Shown: positions 21,926 to 33,220, counted from the stretch's first letter. The stretch is DNA of 34,235 bases from Saccoglossus kowalevskii (GCF_000003605.2 NW_003128867.1:180104-214338), one strand, 5' to 3'. Notes: a model not told the origin generated them from the letters alone. A program made the numbers and translations.

Positions 21926-22334
21926 GTTTCAACTTTAAGTTGTCAGTTAACAAGGTCTTTCGTAGTAGCATTTCTTATGGGATTGACGTACTAGCATGAA
22001 TGGGTTCAGTTATCAGTATACACTGATGACATCATCTGACTGGCCATCTAGAGGCGAAATGACGCCAGGCAAAGCGGGGCGTTTGTCGTCTGCTTCACAG
22101 CCCGTTTTATACCCGATATTTAGGGCATTTCGCAGCACATATAAGTTGTTTTTATCGACAGAATTCATTCATAGATCTCAAATTTCATGTACAGAGTGTC
22201 AAAAGCCACACCTCTGCTCCCCTTTAATTAAATAATTAGATTGGGGCGTTGGAGAGTTAGGATGTGGGATGGGGTACAGAAATAGGTCTTTCCAGTTCAA
22301 ATTCCACCAAATTAAATATATAGCTAACCCTTAC

Positions 22335-22429
22335 CTTGTCCATTAGTCTCATTAAAAGGCCAGACACGAACACTTGCAAAAGAAGACTGCATATTTCCTG
22401 ATCACGTAGTGGTAGCGTTATGGCAGCAA
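22335..22429 (-). CDS. Candidate internal exon, set B
   Basis: Seen: an excellent acceptor (CTTCTCCTCCACTCTAG), 95 bp open in phase 1, and a good donor (GACAAG|GTAAGG) ending in phase 0. The 31 complete codons read AAITLPLRDQEICSLLLQVF, then VSGLLMRLMDK, a well-formed amphipathic helix rich in Leu. Splice signals and composition make this one of the better exons in the window. The phase agrees with the possible start exon at 28685-28697 and the exon at 13752-13860. No family is recognised. Confidence 0.5.
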
Positions 22430-23059
22430 CTAGAGTGGAGGAGAAGCGTACTTGCAATGAATGACACGTGACCAGATGAGAGTTAAGAAATCAATTGACT
22501 TTTGACAATTAACTGACATATTTGATTAGCCATTGTGTGTATTTGATCGAGTAGCATTGCCCCTAGTAAGTAAACATACTGAAAGCCTAATTGAAGGTTG
22601 GGCGTTTTAATATGAAATGATGGCAGTTAAATATATGTATGTGAACTTCCGGGAGTGGACTACCAATAAAACAGACGTATTGTCGTTCATACAACCCAGA
22701 TAAATATATATGGTATATGAACAACGTTTCACACTCTAAAACATCTGTCAAACATTCATAGAAATTGTGATTATTTGATAAAAATATTTCATCCTATTTG
22801 AAAATTCAGTTACATGTTTTGAAACAATCATGTATAGTTATATTTAGTTTTTGTAATAAGACTGTATTTGTCACTACTTATTTATAGGGAATGTTGGTGA
22901 ATACTAGTGTTTATGAGATTAACTAAACACCATTCTTCCAAACTATTTCAATTACAAGCACTTAAGAAAACACACAATCATTGTTTCAACCTCCAACGTT
23001 TCATTTGGTGTTTACAGAACACTGTATGCTGTCTATAGTACATAATAATGAAATCAAAA
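22430..23059. other. AT-rich DNA without a supported gene
   Basis: No ORF, repeat or element end was recognised between the exon and the inverted duplication. Confidence 0.35.
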
Positions 23060-23189
23060 TAGTGGCGGTTTCCTAAAATTAGACTAAAACGAGCCCTTGT
23101 TTTCCGAGTATGATTAAATTAAAATAAGGTAATTCGAACAACAGTTTTTTCGAAAACGAATGAATAAATGGTGCTCAAACCAAGTCAGG

Positions 23190-23575
23190 TCAGCCATTTT
23201 TGTGGGTTCTTAGGTGTTTTAAACAGTACAAACATTTAGAAAGATGTTTTTGAAAATGATGACTTGCAAACTAAAACATGATAATGAAAATTCAATGATT
23301 TAAGTGATAATTACAATAATTTGATCAACACATGTTATATTTAACAGTTGAAAAATATGACGTTCAACGAGAAGCCTGGTCAACCTATTTTGGTCCCGAG
23401 TGATTTTCAGACCATCCTAAAATTTGAACAACATATGTTTTAGTTCTTCACAAACAGGCGATAAAAATGACAACCTAGAGAAAATCGAAGCAGCCATTTC
23501 TAGTCTCGAATGACACTTTGAATATTTAGAAATAACGACTTTGAAAATTGATTTACCAAACTAAAACACGCCAAT
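23190..23575. repeat. Diverged direct repeats within the left arm
   Basis: Segments beginning CAGCCATTT at about 23192 and 23491, with a related CAACCTATTTTGGTCCCGAG near 23380, continue with similar CAAACTAAAACA endings near 23270 and 23560. They are old and imperfect. Confidence 0.45.
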
Positions 23576-24572
23576 ATTCTTGAAAATATTATGAAAAAAG
23601 TAAAAAAAAATCTTTTTAACAATAGATGTTTTCTTTTCTCGAAAACGTGAATGTAAACGCATAACATAAACAACCCCGTTGAGTAGTTCATTTATACTGA
23701 TGAAAAAAACGAAATATTCTTGTATATATAATTGTTGCTTTTACAAAAGCCATTGCCGTAAAAAAGTCTGATCTTATATTGAAATTCGACGAAGAACACA
23801 TAAAATTGTCCAGTGAACTGCACAGCCAATTATAGTGATTGACGTCATATAGCATCCTAATCTTAGTGATTTGTTTAAAAGCGGCAATAACGTCAGTTGT
23901 TCATCGGATGTCTAGAAATACAAAACGCGGAATAAACCGCAATATGAAAACTAAAATAAAAAAAAATTAGATTGTTGATTTTTTTGTGAGATACTTTTGC
24001 TGAACAATGGCGTCCACGATGAACACGCATATGTTACATAATGGATGCTAACTTGTGTCGTGTGCGTGTTCATTCGAAGATTAGATTATACTATCTGGAT
24101 CATGCGCATATGAGGCATGTTCGTTACAGTAGCAATAACATGCTGAATCAAAAGCTTTTTAGATTTTCTAAGGAAATCACAAACCAAAATTACCCTTAAA
24201 TAAGCTTGAGGTTATGTTTCATATACTTTTCAGATTAAAGAGAAATATTAGGTCCCGGTGTTATGGATTATTGTTTGTTGACCTTGTCATTAATGCCCGA
24301 AGGCCTTTAGATAGGCAGTGTACTTATAAACAGCCACACTCTCCCGTTTTGTGTGATGCTTTTAAAAATTGCGAAAAACAACCAAACCACTGAACAGCTG
24401 AAAATGATTATTAGATTTGGAACAAGTATGTATTTTAAACCAAATAAATTGTAAAGCAGGTATTGTTTATAATGTCCTTGTTCAAAACTGTTGGGTGTTG
24501 TTTCTACAGTTTCACAAAAGGTTTGAATTTCAGTAAACAAACTTAAACTGTTGCACATAAGTCGAGGACATA

Positions 24573-24774
24573 CTGTAAAACATGTCTAACTAGCTACATG
24601 CCATTTTAGCGAATTTGATTCGATGCATGAATAAACTGAATTCTAATTTAGCTAAAGTACCAACAATCACATTGTTATAATATACTTAATTTTAAATTAG
24701 TGACATCTTGAAATAATTACAGATTAGCTAAATAAGCTAAACTAACATGCTAGCTAAAAAGACATGTTTTACAG
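24573..24774. mobile_element. TA-flanked MITE, 202 bp
   Basis: Seen: TA at 24571-24572 and 24775-24776. The ends are CTGTAAAACATGTCT and AGACATGTTTTACAG, and the inverted similarity extends to TAGCTA. The opposite arm at about 27490-27500 has the uninterrupted sequence AATTAATATGTTCTCGAC, an empty counterpart site with a single TA. This supports a Tc1/mariner-type insertion after the arms formed. Confidence 0.88.
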
Positions 24775-25320
24775 TATTAGTTTCAAAATAACTACTCTTT
24801 CAAACATTATTCTGTATTACTATACACAAAGAATTATGAAACTTACTTTATCAATATTTCTATTTTGTATTAAATTATGTGATTTGTTTATTGTATGCTA
24901 TGATGGTTGTATACGCACCACGTGATATAGTTTGCTCATAAATACTTCCCAAATTGTATTTGGGTGCAGACACAAGGTATTTATTGAAAACACTTTCAAA
25001 AGTGTTATCATAATTTAACACTTCTTTATTAAAGCATATCCCCTGTTTTGAGATATTGCAGACACATTGAAAGTGTTTTGATAATAAACACGTTTCAATG
25101 CAATGTGTTTCGCAAAGTTAAGACATATTATTCCATGTGCCGTGATCGTAAACACGTTGTAGTATTTGCAAAAGAACTGCCGAAACGTTCCAACCAAAAA
25201 AACTGACAAAAAGGGTTTTCATCATGTAAACTTTTCATAACTATGTAAATTATAACACGTTATAAATGTTTTTAAAATTTAGAGAAGCTCTAAACATTTT
25301 AAATAAACCAATCGTGATTT

Positions 25321-26079
25321 TTAAGTAAAACACTTTTAAGTAAAACAATGTTTTAAAGTGCGGACAAATTGTGGTGAGCGTTCGTTGAACTCGATGCAAC
25401 TGCGTGGGGTTTCTCGTGTAAACTATTATACCTTTGGTCATGTACAGATATAGACAGACGAATATTAAAAGAAATATTAATTTACTGCTTTAGTAATGTC
25501 AGTGTAAAATGATATAGTAGACAGGAAATCAATAGTTTTAATATTCTATCGCCTTTTTGTTTTGCATTGCTTCATGAGGCTATCAAATATATGTTCAGAT
25601 GTCATTCCATCCCGTCTATCATTTCAGTGCTAACATTATCTCTCTTAAAAAGAGCTTTGATAAGCAGATCTCCGCCGACCCTAGTATTATTAATAATAAT
25701 ATGCAGCTGTTGTGACTGTGATTGATATTTAACTGCCATGACGTAAACATCCAGTCTACAATAATATATGAATTAAGGCTAGATTTGATGGCACATTTTA
25801 GCAATAACGCCGACTGAACGCTCATCCAAAAATAGATATATACATTCCATATTCGCCTGAGGCCATTCAAAACAACAATGTATTTGAGTATTCAAAATGT
25901 CTATTATATAATTGTACATAACCGATGGGATAAACTAATATTGGTCAGTTTATATGTGTACAGAAACAATAATGCACTATTGAATCTACAGATGTAATAC
26001 TACGCAACATAAACCAGTTCAGTAAGTTTTACTAAGAATTACAAATGCGTTATATTACACGACTACATGTTTCAAAATA
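25321..26079. other. Spacer between the inverted arms
   Basis: About 760 bp with no inverted partner. A minus-strand frame at 25619-25870 (83 codons from ATG, with hydrophobic stretches such as LLLIILGSAEICL) lacks splice support and a recognised relative. Confidence 0.4.
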
Positions 26080-26510
26080 AAACATTTTTACTGTTAGGGG
26101 GTAAAATGTTTAAAATGTATGTAGTTTTCTCTGCTTTAAAAATACATAATTGTGTATATTATGAAAACACCTTTTGTCAGGATTTTTGATTGAAACGTTT
26201 GTTCGCATATAACATTACATTTGAAAGTGTTTGTGGTCACGTAGAATAATGTTTCAACTGAGGACATGCTTGCGTATGCAGAAGTGTAATATTATCACAA
26301 CATCTTTTAAAGAGTGTTTTCTCCCAGCAGAAATATGTACTAAAAAGTGTTTATTATCACAACACGTTTGATAGACACCTTGTGTCTTCTATGTCCTAAC
26401 TGGGGACATGTTAATTATCATAATACTTTTAAAAGTGATTTCAATTAACACCTTGCGTCGTAACATACAACAAACAAATTACATAATCATTTATTACCAA
26501 ATATAAACAT

Positions 26511-27142
26511 GAGTGTGAAGACAGCGTTCGGTTCGATTCGCGTTCAATTCGCGTTCGATTGACGCACGTTTTGCGTTCGATTCGCGTTCGATTGACGTAC
26601 AAATTGAATATCTATAATTTAGACAAAAGTTTATATATAGCATATTTTGTGTAGGAAAACTGGGGATAAACCTAATTCTTTTGGATAAAATCATGGTTAT
26701 AAATAGTCATACAGTCTCGCTCACATCGGAAGTCACGTGGCTCAAACAAGTATAAAATAGCCCTAGAAACAGACGAGAAACGCATAAATATGTTTAAAGA
26801 AAATGAATTTTTTGTAAAAAAAACAATTATATAGTAACAAATTATCAACACTCAGTTTAAAAAAATAAAATCTTTGAAACAAGGGCTTTGATGATGTTTT
26901 TATTTATAATCATTGTCCTTTGACCTTCTGTGCATTCGTAAACGCGTCAAGGAACTGTCATGCACACTATGAAAGTATTTATAACCTTGATTTCCACAGA
27001 AAATACTAAATTGATCTCTATTTTTCCCGCTCAAAAATATTGTTCAATTAGCTGAAATTGCTATATATCAACATTTTAGTGAATTATAAGTATTTCAGTG
27101 GACGTTTCAATTGAACGCGAATCGAACGCTGTCTTCACACTC
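26511..27142. mobile_element. Non-autonomous element with GCGTTCGATT subterminal repeats
   Basis: The ends are perfect 20-bp inverted repeats, GAGTGTGAAGACAGCGTTCG on the left and the same in reverse complement on the right. The left subterminal region repeats GCGTTCGATT-like units about six times. The right has about two. The 632-bp interior is non-coding. No clear target duplication was found, so the superfamily is open. It is inserted in the right arm only. Confidence 0.75.
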
Positions 27143-28178
27143 GTAATAAAAAACATTATTTAGTTAAGTATGTTAGATCGTTTCTAAAAGGCACTGTGTA
27201 TATCAATATAAAACCTTGCATGAACAAGTATTCATTTGAAATTGATTAAGTTCTCGGCTTATGTGCAACAGATTAAGCGTGTTTACTAAAATTCATACTT
27301 TTTTTGAGCAAAATATATCACGTGATACGTTCTGTGCACAATTACATTGAAATACAGTGTACAGCCATGACAACATACGATAAACAAATCACACAATTTA
27401 TTACTAAATAGAAATATTGATAAAGTAACTTTCATAAGTCTTTGTGTAGCAATTCAAAATAATGTATGAAAGAGTAATTATTTTTAGAATTAATATGTTC
27501 TCGACTTATGTGCAACAGTTTAAGTTTGTTTACTGAAATTCAAATTTTTTGTGAGACAGTAAACAAAATATCCAACAGTTGATAACATGGACATTACAAG
27601 TCAAATGACTAATATGCTAAAAAAAGCAATAGAATCGTTAAAATCTTTCTTCTTTAAAATAAATACACATTGCATACTTTTAAAAGCACCATACAAAACG
27701 AAACAATATGGCAGTTTAATGATATACTACCCACCGAGGAGCCTACGGGCATTGAGCACGAGGACAAATACTAATAATCTATATTACCGAGACAAAATTA
27801 ATCCCATATTATCAAAATCTGCTTTTATGATGAAGCCTTAAATCTCCTCTTTAATGTTAAAAATATATGCAACATACCCTCAAGAATTCTCAGGATATCT
27901 CAAGTTTCTCAGAGAATCTATAGGCTTTCAGTCCAATATGTTGTTGCTTCTGTGCCGCGCATGCTCACTCGTGCATAGACTCCCGATAGTATAATATGCT
28001 CTTCGATTGAGCACGCATGCCACACACGTTACCAGTTACTTGAACAGGCAACATATGAGTGAACATCATTGTTTAGCAAAAGTATCTCGCAAAAAAGTCA
28101 ACAACCAGAATTGTTTTTCAATTTCAGTTTTAAAATAACAGTGAAATATTTATGTATTACAAGAGACTTGGAAGGGCT

Positions 28179-28218
28179 TGTTTAGATTATACACAAATTT
28201 GTTTAGATTATACACAAA
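28179..28218. repeat. 20-bp tandem duplication
   Basis: TTGTTTAGATTATACACAAA occurs twice in tandem with one mismatch or less. It gives CLDYTQ-ICLDYTQ in the unsupported ORF at 28152-28400. Confidence 0.9.
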
Positions 28219-28684
28219 AGGCGGAAATTAACCATCATACAAACTGGAATTCAACGCCAATAGCAAAAATGAGTTCATGGATTAGATTACAAGATTACAA
28301 AAAAATACTTCCGTGTAACGCTGTAATCAGGTTTTCTGACACTAGCATTGATACTGACACCGTATGTGGTTATTTTTGTCTTTTACCGAACTATTTGTAG
28401 GTACATGGTATCATAATCCTTATAATGAGAAAGACATGCGACTGGATAATAATACAGGGGATTGTACGACATCCGGCGAACAACATACGCTATAGACAAA
28501 TCACTAAGCTTAGGATGTTATATGACGTCAATAACTATTATTGGCTATGTAGTTCACTGAGTGTTTTACCGTGTTCTTCGCCAGATTTCAATATAAGATC
28601 GGATCAGTATGAATGAACTATTTGACAGCTTTTTATAGGTTATGCGTTTAGTCTCACTTGTGGAAAATGGCTGAATTAACTTAC

Positions 28685-28697
28685 CTTTGAACGCCAT
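28685..28697 (-). CDS. Possible start exon, set B (MAFK)
   Basis: ATGGCGTTCAAAG is followed by a perfect donor (CAAAG|GTAAGT). It would contribute Met-Ala-Phe-Lys plus one base, matching the phase-1 start of the exon at 22335-22429. No upstream acceptor with a pyrimidine tract is visible, so it would be a first exon. It lies within the right arm of the inverted duplication at a site not conserved in the left arm. With four codons the coding call rests on the donor and phase only. Confidence 0.2.
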
Positions 28698-28960
28698 ATT
28701 CTTCGAGAGAATTCAACCTTTTATTTTTATTTGAATCTAACTCTTTTAAAGAATATTGGCATATTTTATTTGTCATATTTGGCGTGACAAATCAGTGTGT
28801 AAGTCATTATTCGAAATGTTAAGAACCCACCACAATGCGCTCAACTTTTTGATCATTCTTTTTAAATCGTTTTCGAAAAAAACAAAAGAAATTCTTGTGC
28901 AAATATTTTAATTGAATCATACCATTGTCAGAAAACGCTGGCGTGTTTTAGCCCGGGTTC

Positions 28961-30539
28961 TATGTCCACATTTTCACAAACCGATTACATCACAGTGGTA
29001 GTTGCAACACAGTTGGGGTGATTGGGTGAATGGTATCACATTATTAAACATGTAATTGTGAGTAAAGTGTTATATGTTTGATCAATATTGCACGCTCGTT
29101 TTCACATTAGATTAGCAAATATCGTAAAATAACTCCGTTGTTTTGTTCAGTTAATTAAATACACAAATACGCACACGTTTTAAAACCGGGTACGTAATAT
29201 TATTTAAACGAACATGCGCATTTGTTAGGCCCGTTATTCATAAAATATTGCTTCAAAACGCATTTACTGTTCATATATCTATGCTTATATAAACATATTG
29301 AACAAAAAAAAAATATACGGATATTGAAATGTTAATAAAGATTACTTACGTTGAGAAACTAGCAGGTTTACATTCCATATTCGGCCGTGGTACCACTAGT
29401 ATGGCGTCTTCACTTCCCAACAAACGCAAAACATATTCCCAAGCTGGTTATGAAGCACTAAATAATAACCCGAAGATATCGTAGAGTAGACAGATCAGAC
29501 TCGTATATTACGTTATAGCATATGTTGGCGAGCCCTTAATCCACAGCGTTGTCAGGTGACATTTTATCGTCGGCTTCCTGATACTAATTCATCTATCACT
29601 TCTAATAAGTGCACTTATAATTGACTTTTTAAATATAATTGTCTGGACTAATAGATTTTGTAAAATCAATTCCGTACTAAAATGTACGTTTATGTTGACA
29701 ACAAATTGTATTTCAGTAGGAGCTCTATTTGAGCGATACAACTGTCGGGAATGTGTTTAATAATAAAACAATAAAAACAAAAATGTGGTCGCCGGACAGG
29801 GATCTAAAATGGCAAAAGTTTTTCACTGTTTCTGAAATAACAGTTATTTCTTTGTATCTCTTTGACATATTCCTTTGATATGAATCTTAATATTGTTACA
29901 TTAAAAAAATCGACATTTAATTTAGTGTATTCCCAGTGTGATAAATGTTTATTTTCATTATGTACAACTTGAATGGGTGTTGGGGGCGCTATCCTTTCAC
30001 GAAATTAAATCGCAGTACAAGAATACACATGTAACGCCCGAGTTTTATTCAAGGCGGAGGTGAAAAAGAAATTTAAATCGCCAAAATACCATAAAACTAT
30101 AAAATATATAGAATGATGAGATAAATACTAGTATCTATAAGCATTGATCTCATATATTTGAACTGCGGCATATTTACTCTGATAGTGACCTTTCCCCCAG
30201 ATGAGTTTAAAAAAACAAACATGTATTTGTATGTTGAATACGGATAATCAAATCAAAACTATATATTACATATCAAACAACAACTTTAGACCATGTCCAT
30301 TATAACTGTAAAATCAGATTTGAAAATATTTGCTGATTATATAAGTATTTTGATAAAACGTGACATGCGTTTTTAATCGACAATAATGCCTCGCGACGTG
30401 CCACTAGATATATGATTAGTGCTTCCTGTTCAGTGAACACATTTTAAAGTCTTATCCTAAACTTCTGTGGTAAAGTCAATATAAATAAATTCCCTAGAAA
30501 ACAGTAAAAATGTGAGTAGTTTTATGTTCATCTTTGAAG
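28961..30539. other. AT-rich DNA; one possible first exon at 29350-29378
   Basis: On the minus strand ATG at 29378 gives MECKPASFST and then a good donor (CTCAAC|GTAAGT, phase 2). No partner exon fits this phase. The rest of the stretch holds no recognisable gene or element. Confidence 0.2.
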
Positions 30540-31009
30540 ATCTTAGGAAAAGATGAGCTTAGAAGAATACATACTACATGGCTTTAGTGTCAAGACAACG
30601 CGAGGAAATCTCTTGATGGAAAAGAAGTATTTTATTACAAGTTGTATTTCAGGCTATATAAATCACAGCATATTGGAACTGACATAGAGGAGGCTTAGAG
30701 GTTTCGCAGAGCAATTCCACGTGGTAACCTGTCCGGCGACATATCGACTACAGCATGACTTAAAAAGTACCCCCCTGAAGTGCATATAAATCATCAATGA
30801 CAAATCGTTTTGATGATTTCATATTGGAAGTTGTGTCATTTCGGCCATTTAAAGGCTATAGAAAAGTGGTGATTAGCTAGTAGTTAAAGGCCTCAAACCC
30901 AGCTGACACGACGCATGCTTGAAGGCAGTTTACAGATTTATCTGTAGTCTTATGCTCTCATATGAAGCACTTATGCAGCCATTTTGAATTTTTAAAGTGG
31001 TGTGATGCC

Positions 31010-31860
31010 AACCAGCAAAGACGAGTCTCATATGTATTGTGCAGAAAATTACGGATACATTAGTTTCAGAATGGTAGTGATCAAGATTCTGCAGATGTAG
31101 CACATGAAATACTCATGATGCACTTCCACTACTCAGTGAATTCAAAATAGAGCGTTGAACAGACTCCCCAACATTGAAATAGTGTTCTTGGATGTATTTG
31201 CCGTTCAAATACTATTGTTATACAACTGCTAATTGCAACATACAATGACGCCTTATTTCTTTACTGCAAACCTTACAAATTACTTGTCTCCTTGATATGA
31301 TGGAACTTCCTTAAGACATCTATCAAGCATTTAACGATAACTAATTTTCATTACGACAGATACCTCACATAAAAACGCAGACACAGTGATGCTCTTTTAT
31401 ACTGTGAAGGCAGATGGCGACTTTTCCACTGCCAATAATCTAGGAACAACTGTAGTAAAGTCATTCAACACTTTCACTACATATGTAACGTATTATGTCC
31501 TGTGGTTCCTAGTCTGCTTCCTTTCTTGCAAGCTTTGACAAGGTGTGACACAGACTCGTTAATCTTGTGAAAAAAAGGAATGTGGAAAAAAAAGATCCGT
31601 GGAAAGCAAAGAAATCATTGGAGAAGAAAGATTCCATCCCACTCCTTTTTAGTTTGTATGTCGATAATACAGTTTGTTGCAGCTCTATATATGATTCGAA
31701 GAAGCCATATAAAGGAAAACATGGTAATTTGAAACTTTGGTAATTTGAATCACATTGCTGGTAAGAATGTACCATTACACAGACAGCCCCATTGACACCT
31801 CAAAAGAACATTATATCAGACTCACACTTGGATGTTGGCCCAAATAGCTAAACCATAAAT
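31010..31860 (+). pseudogene. Decayed ALTGCD-family protein copy
   Basis: Translated fragments in shifting frames follow the order of an uncharacterised multicopy animal protein family with the core motif H-A-L-T-G-C-D. In order: FQNGSDQDSADVAHEIL near 31070-31120 (the D-x-D segment); NADTVMLFYTVKADGDF near 31375-31425 (the second acidic motif); QALTRCDTDSLIL at 31529-31567 followed by a stop; and LKRTLYQTHTWMLAQIAKP at 31799-31855 (family: R-A-x-Y-Q-x-x-x-W). The paired Asp motifs resemble PIN/FEN-like nucleases (inference). Stops and frameshifts throughout show it is dead. Possible earlier remnants begin near 30551 (SLEEYILHGF). Confidence 0.6.
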
Positions 31861-33220
31861 TTTTCACTAGATTAAAGTGGAAGTTTTTGATGAACCAACC
31901 TCTGCTAAAGTATTAAATGAGCGTCAGTGCTCATGCTGTTGACAAATACAATGTAGTAACAGTTGTACAAGGAACCAATCGTGAACCAACACTGGATGGG
32001 CTAGATGAATACATTAAAACAGCGTCCATTGTCGTTTAAATTATACAAAATTGGTCATGTCCCAATTGAGGTTGACTAATAATGAGTTGATTAGTGATAT
32101 TTTGGAAGTAATCAATGACAGTATGCATCAAGTTTCGTAATTGTTAGCTTAGACATTTAGTTGAATGTATCCAACAATAAATTGTGGATTGTATTCGTCC
32201 TTTTTAACATCGACATACTTATACTACCCTTCATTTCATTTGCATAATTGAGACTACTTATTTTCATCTCCACTCAAGGATTTGATATTGTGTGTTTGTA
32301 CGGTATTTCTGCTTTGTTAACAATTTAAACTTTACTCGTAACAACATCGTAATATATGTATTGTTATCATGCCGTCATTACAGCTGTATGCAGTTCAGTC
32401 ACGTGAATTGATTCATATCTGTTGACTGTTATAAAAAACAACTACATAATGTAAAGACCATTAATTTGACATACTAGTATTACATTATAAGTCTGGACAA
32501 GGTTTCGAACTTGTGTTGCAACGTTGCAAAGTTAGAAGAGAATAGTTTAACGATAAAATCTGTAATACGGTATAAATACAGTATAAATGGTTTGTGGTTT
32601 GAATTGGTCTCTCTAATCTTCATGAACTGTTTTTTGACTAATTTGGATATGTTTGATGGTAAAAAATGCGTGTCAGAATTTATTAAAATGACCGTATATT
32701 CCACCAAATTTAATCAAATTTAAATAGGATTTTAAAAATAATATGGAAAAAATATTAAAATAAATTTCGCGACGTCATAAAAGACCGTAAAGAAAACACT
32801 GATTGAATCAATCAAATTTCCATCAACGAAGTTTATTAAGAGAAATAAAACGACATAAAAAGATAAATATCTCTACTAAAAAGCTGGTGCAACGAAGTTA
32901 ATAGTTTAATAACCGATTTAATCAGACAAACGCCATATACATCAAATAAACGACTGTATCAGTTCGCCTCTGTCGCTCGGTGGCGCACTACTTGCTTCAA
33001 CTTGTGCAGAAATGTTGAGTTGCGACCTGCGACTTCTACCTACATTCTGTCACTAGGAGGCGCAGTTTCAAATGAAAGATACTATTGTTGTAAACATGAA
33101 TTCATTGAATTCAGTGAAGATAAATACATGCTCAATTATAATTAAATTAGAGAATTTTGTTGAATATTTAGAAAATAATTGATTTAAAAATGTGTAAAAC
33201 ATAATTAATATATAGCTTAA
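31861..33220. other. AT-rich DNA without a supported gene
   Basis: A short open stretch at 31938-32039 (VTVVQGTNREPTLDGLDEYI) may still belong to the decayed gene upstream. The paired ORFs at 32480-32723 on both strands are unsupported. Confidence 0.3.

Larger units (their letters stand above)
20597..22223. mobile_element. Kolobok-like inverted-duplicate transposon
   Basis: Seen: TTAA at 20593-20596 and 22224-22227. The ends are AGGAGAGCAGAGGTGTGGC on the left and AGGGGAGCAGAGGTGTGGC as the reverse complement of the right. The arms are long: left 20597-20624 plus 21333-21645, right 21819-22223. Each arm carries a fragment encoding the start of a THAP zinc finger. The right arm has about 66 bp (near 21990-22055) missing from the left. 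The hairpin centre falls in an N run. Known: Kolobok transposons use TTAA targets and many encode THAP domains. The assignment to Kolobok rather than piggyBac is an inference. Confidence 0.78.
23060..25320 (+). repeat. Left arm of a large inverted duplication
   Basis: The reverse complement of this arm aligns in order with 26080-28960. Anchors on its minus strand include ATTTTAATTTAATCATAC (outermost), CAATATAAGATCAGA, AGCAAAAGTATCTCACAAAA, CTCGACTTATGTGCAACAGT, TAGAAATATTGATAAAGTAA and CCTTTTTGTCAG (innermost). The arms are clearly diverged with many indels. This arm holds the MITE at 24573-24774, which is absent from the other arm. Confidence 0.8.
26080..28960 (-). repeat. Right arm of a large inverted duplication
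   Basis: Inverted homologue of 23060-25320 (anchors given there). It is longer because it carries the element at 26511-27142 and a local duplication: the CTCG(A/G)CTTATGTGCAACAG block appears at 27253 and again at 27498. A region near 28600 has a ~60-bp deletion relative to the left arm. The outer limit is near GCGTGTTTTAG at 28940-28955. Confidence 0.8.

Noticed and set aside
21509-21938. ORFs of 105-120 codons around 21.5-21.9 kb
   Set aside because: They are open only because they cross the 145-base N gap. The real content is the broken THAP fragments in the arms.
22257-22457. tRNA-derived SINE reading of GTAGTGGTAGCGTTATGGC
   Set aside because: It has some A-box-like similarity but no B box and no tail. 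The minus-strand exon with strong splice sites explains the stretch better.
27587-28616. Three consecutive plus-strand ORFs (27587, 28152, 28425) as one gene
   Set aside because: They lie in the right arm of the inverted duplication. The junctions between them have no fitting splice sites, and only the last shows frame conservation with the left arm.
23060-28960. Assembly artefact explanation for the inverted duplication
   Set aside because: The arms differ by many substitutions, indels and private MITE insertions, so they are genuine paralogous copies rather than a chimeric read.
32490-32525. tRNA T-arm-like GGTTTCGAACTTG
   Set aside because: No acceptor stem or anticodon arm can be paired around it.
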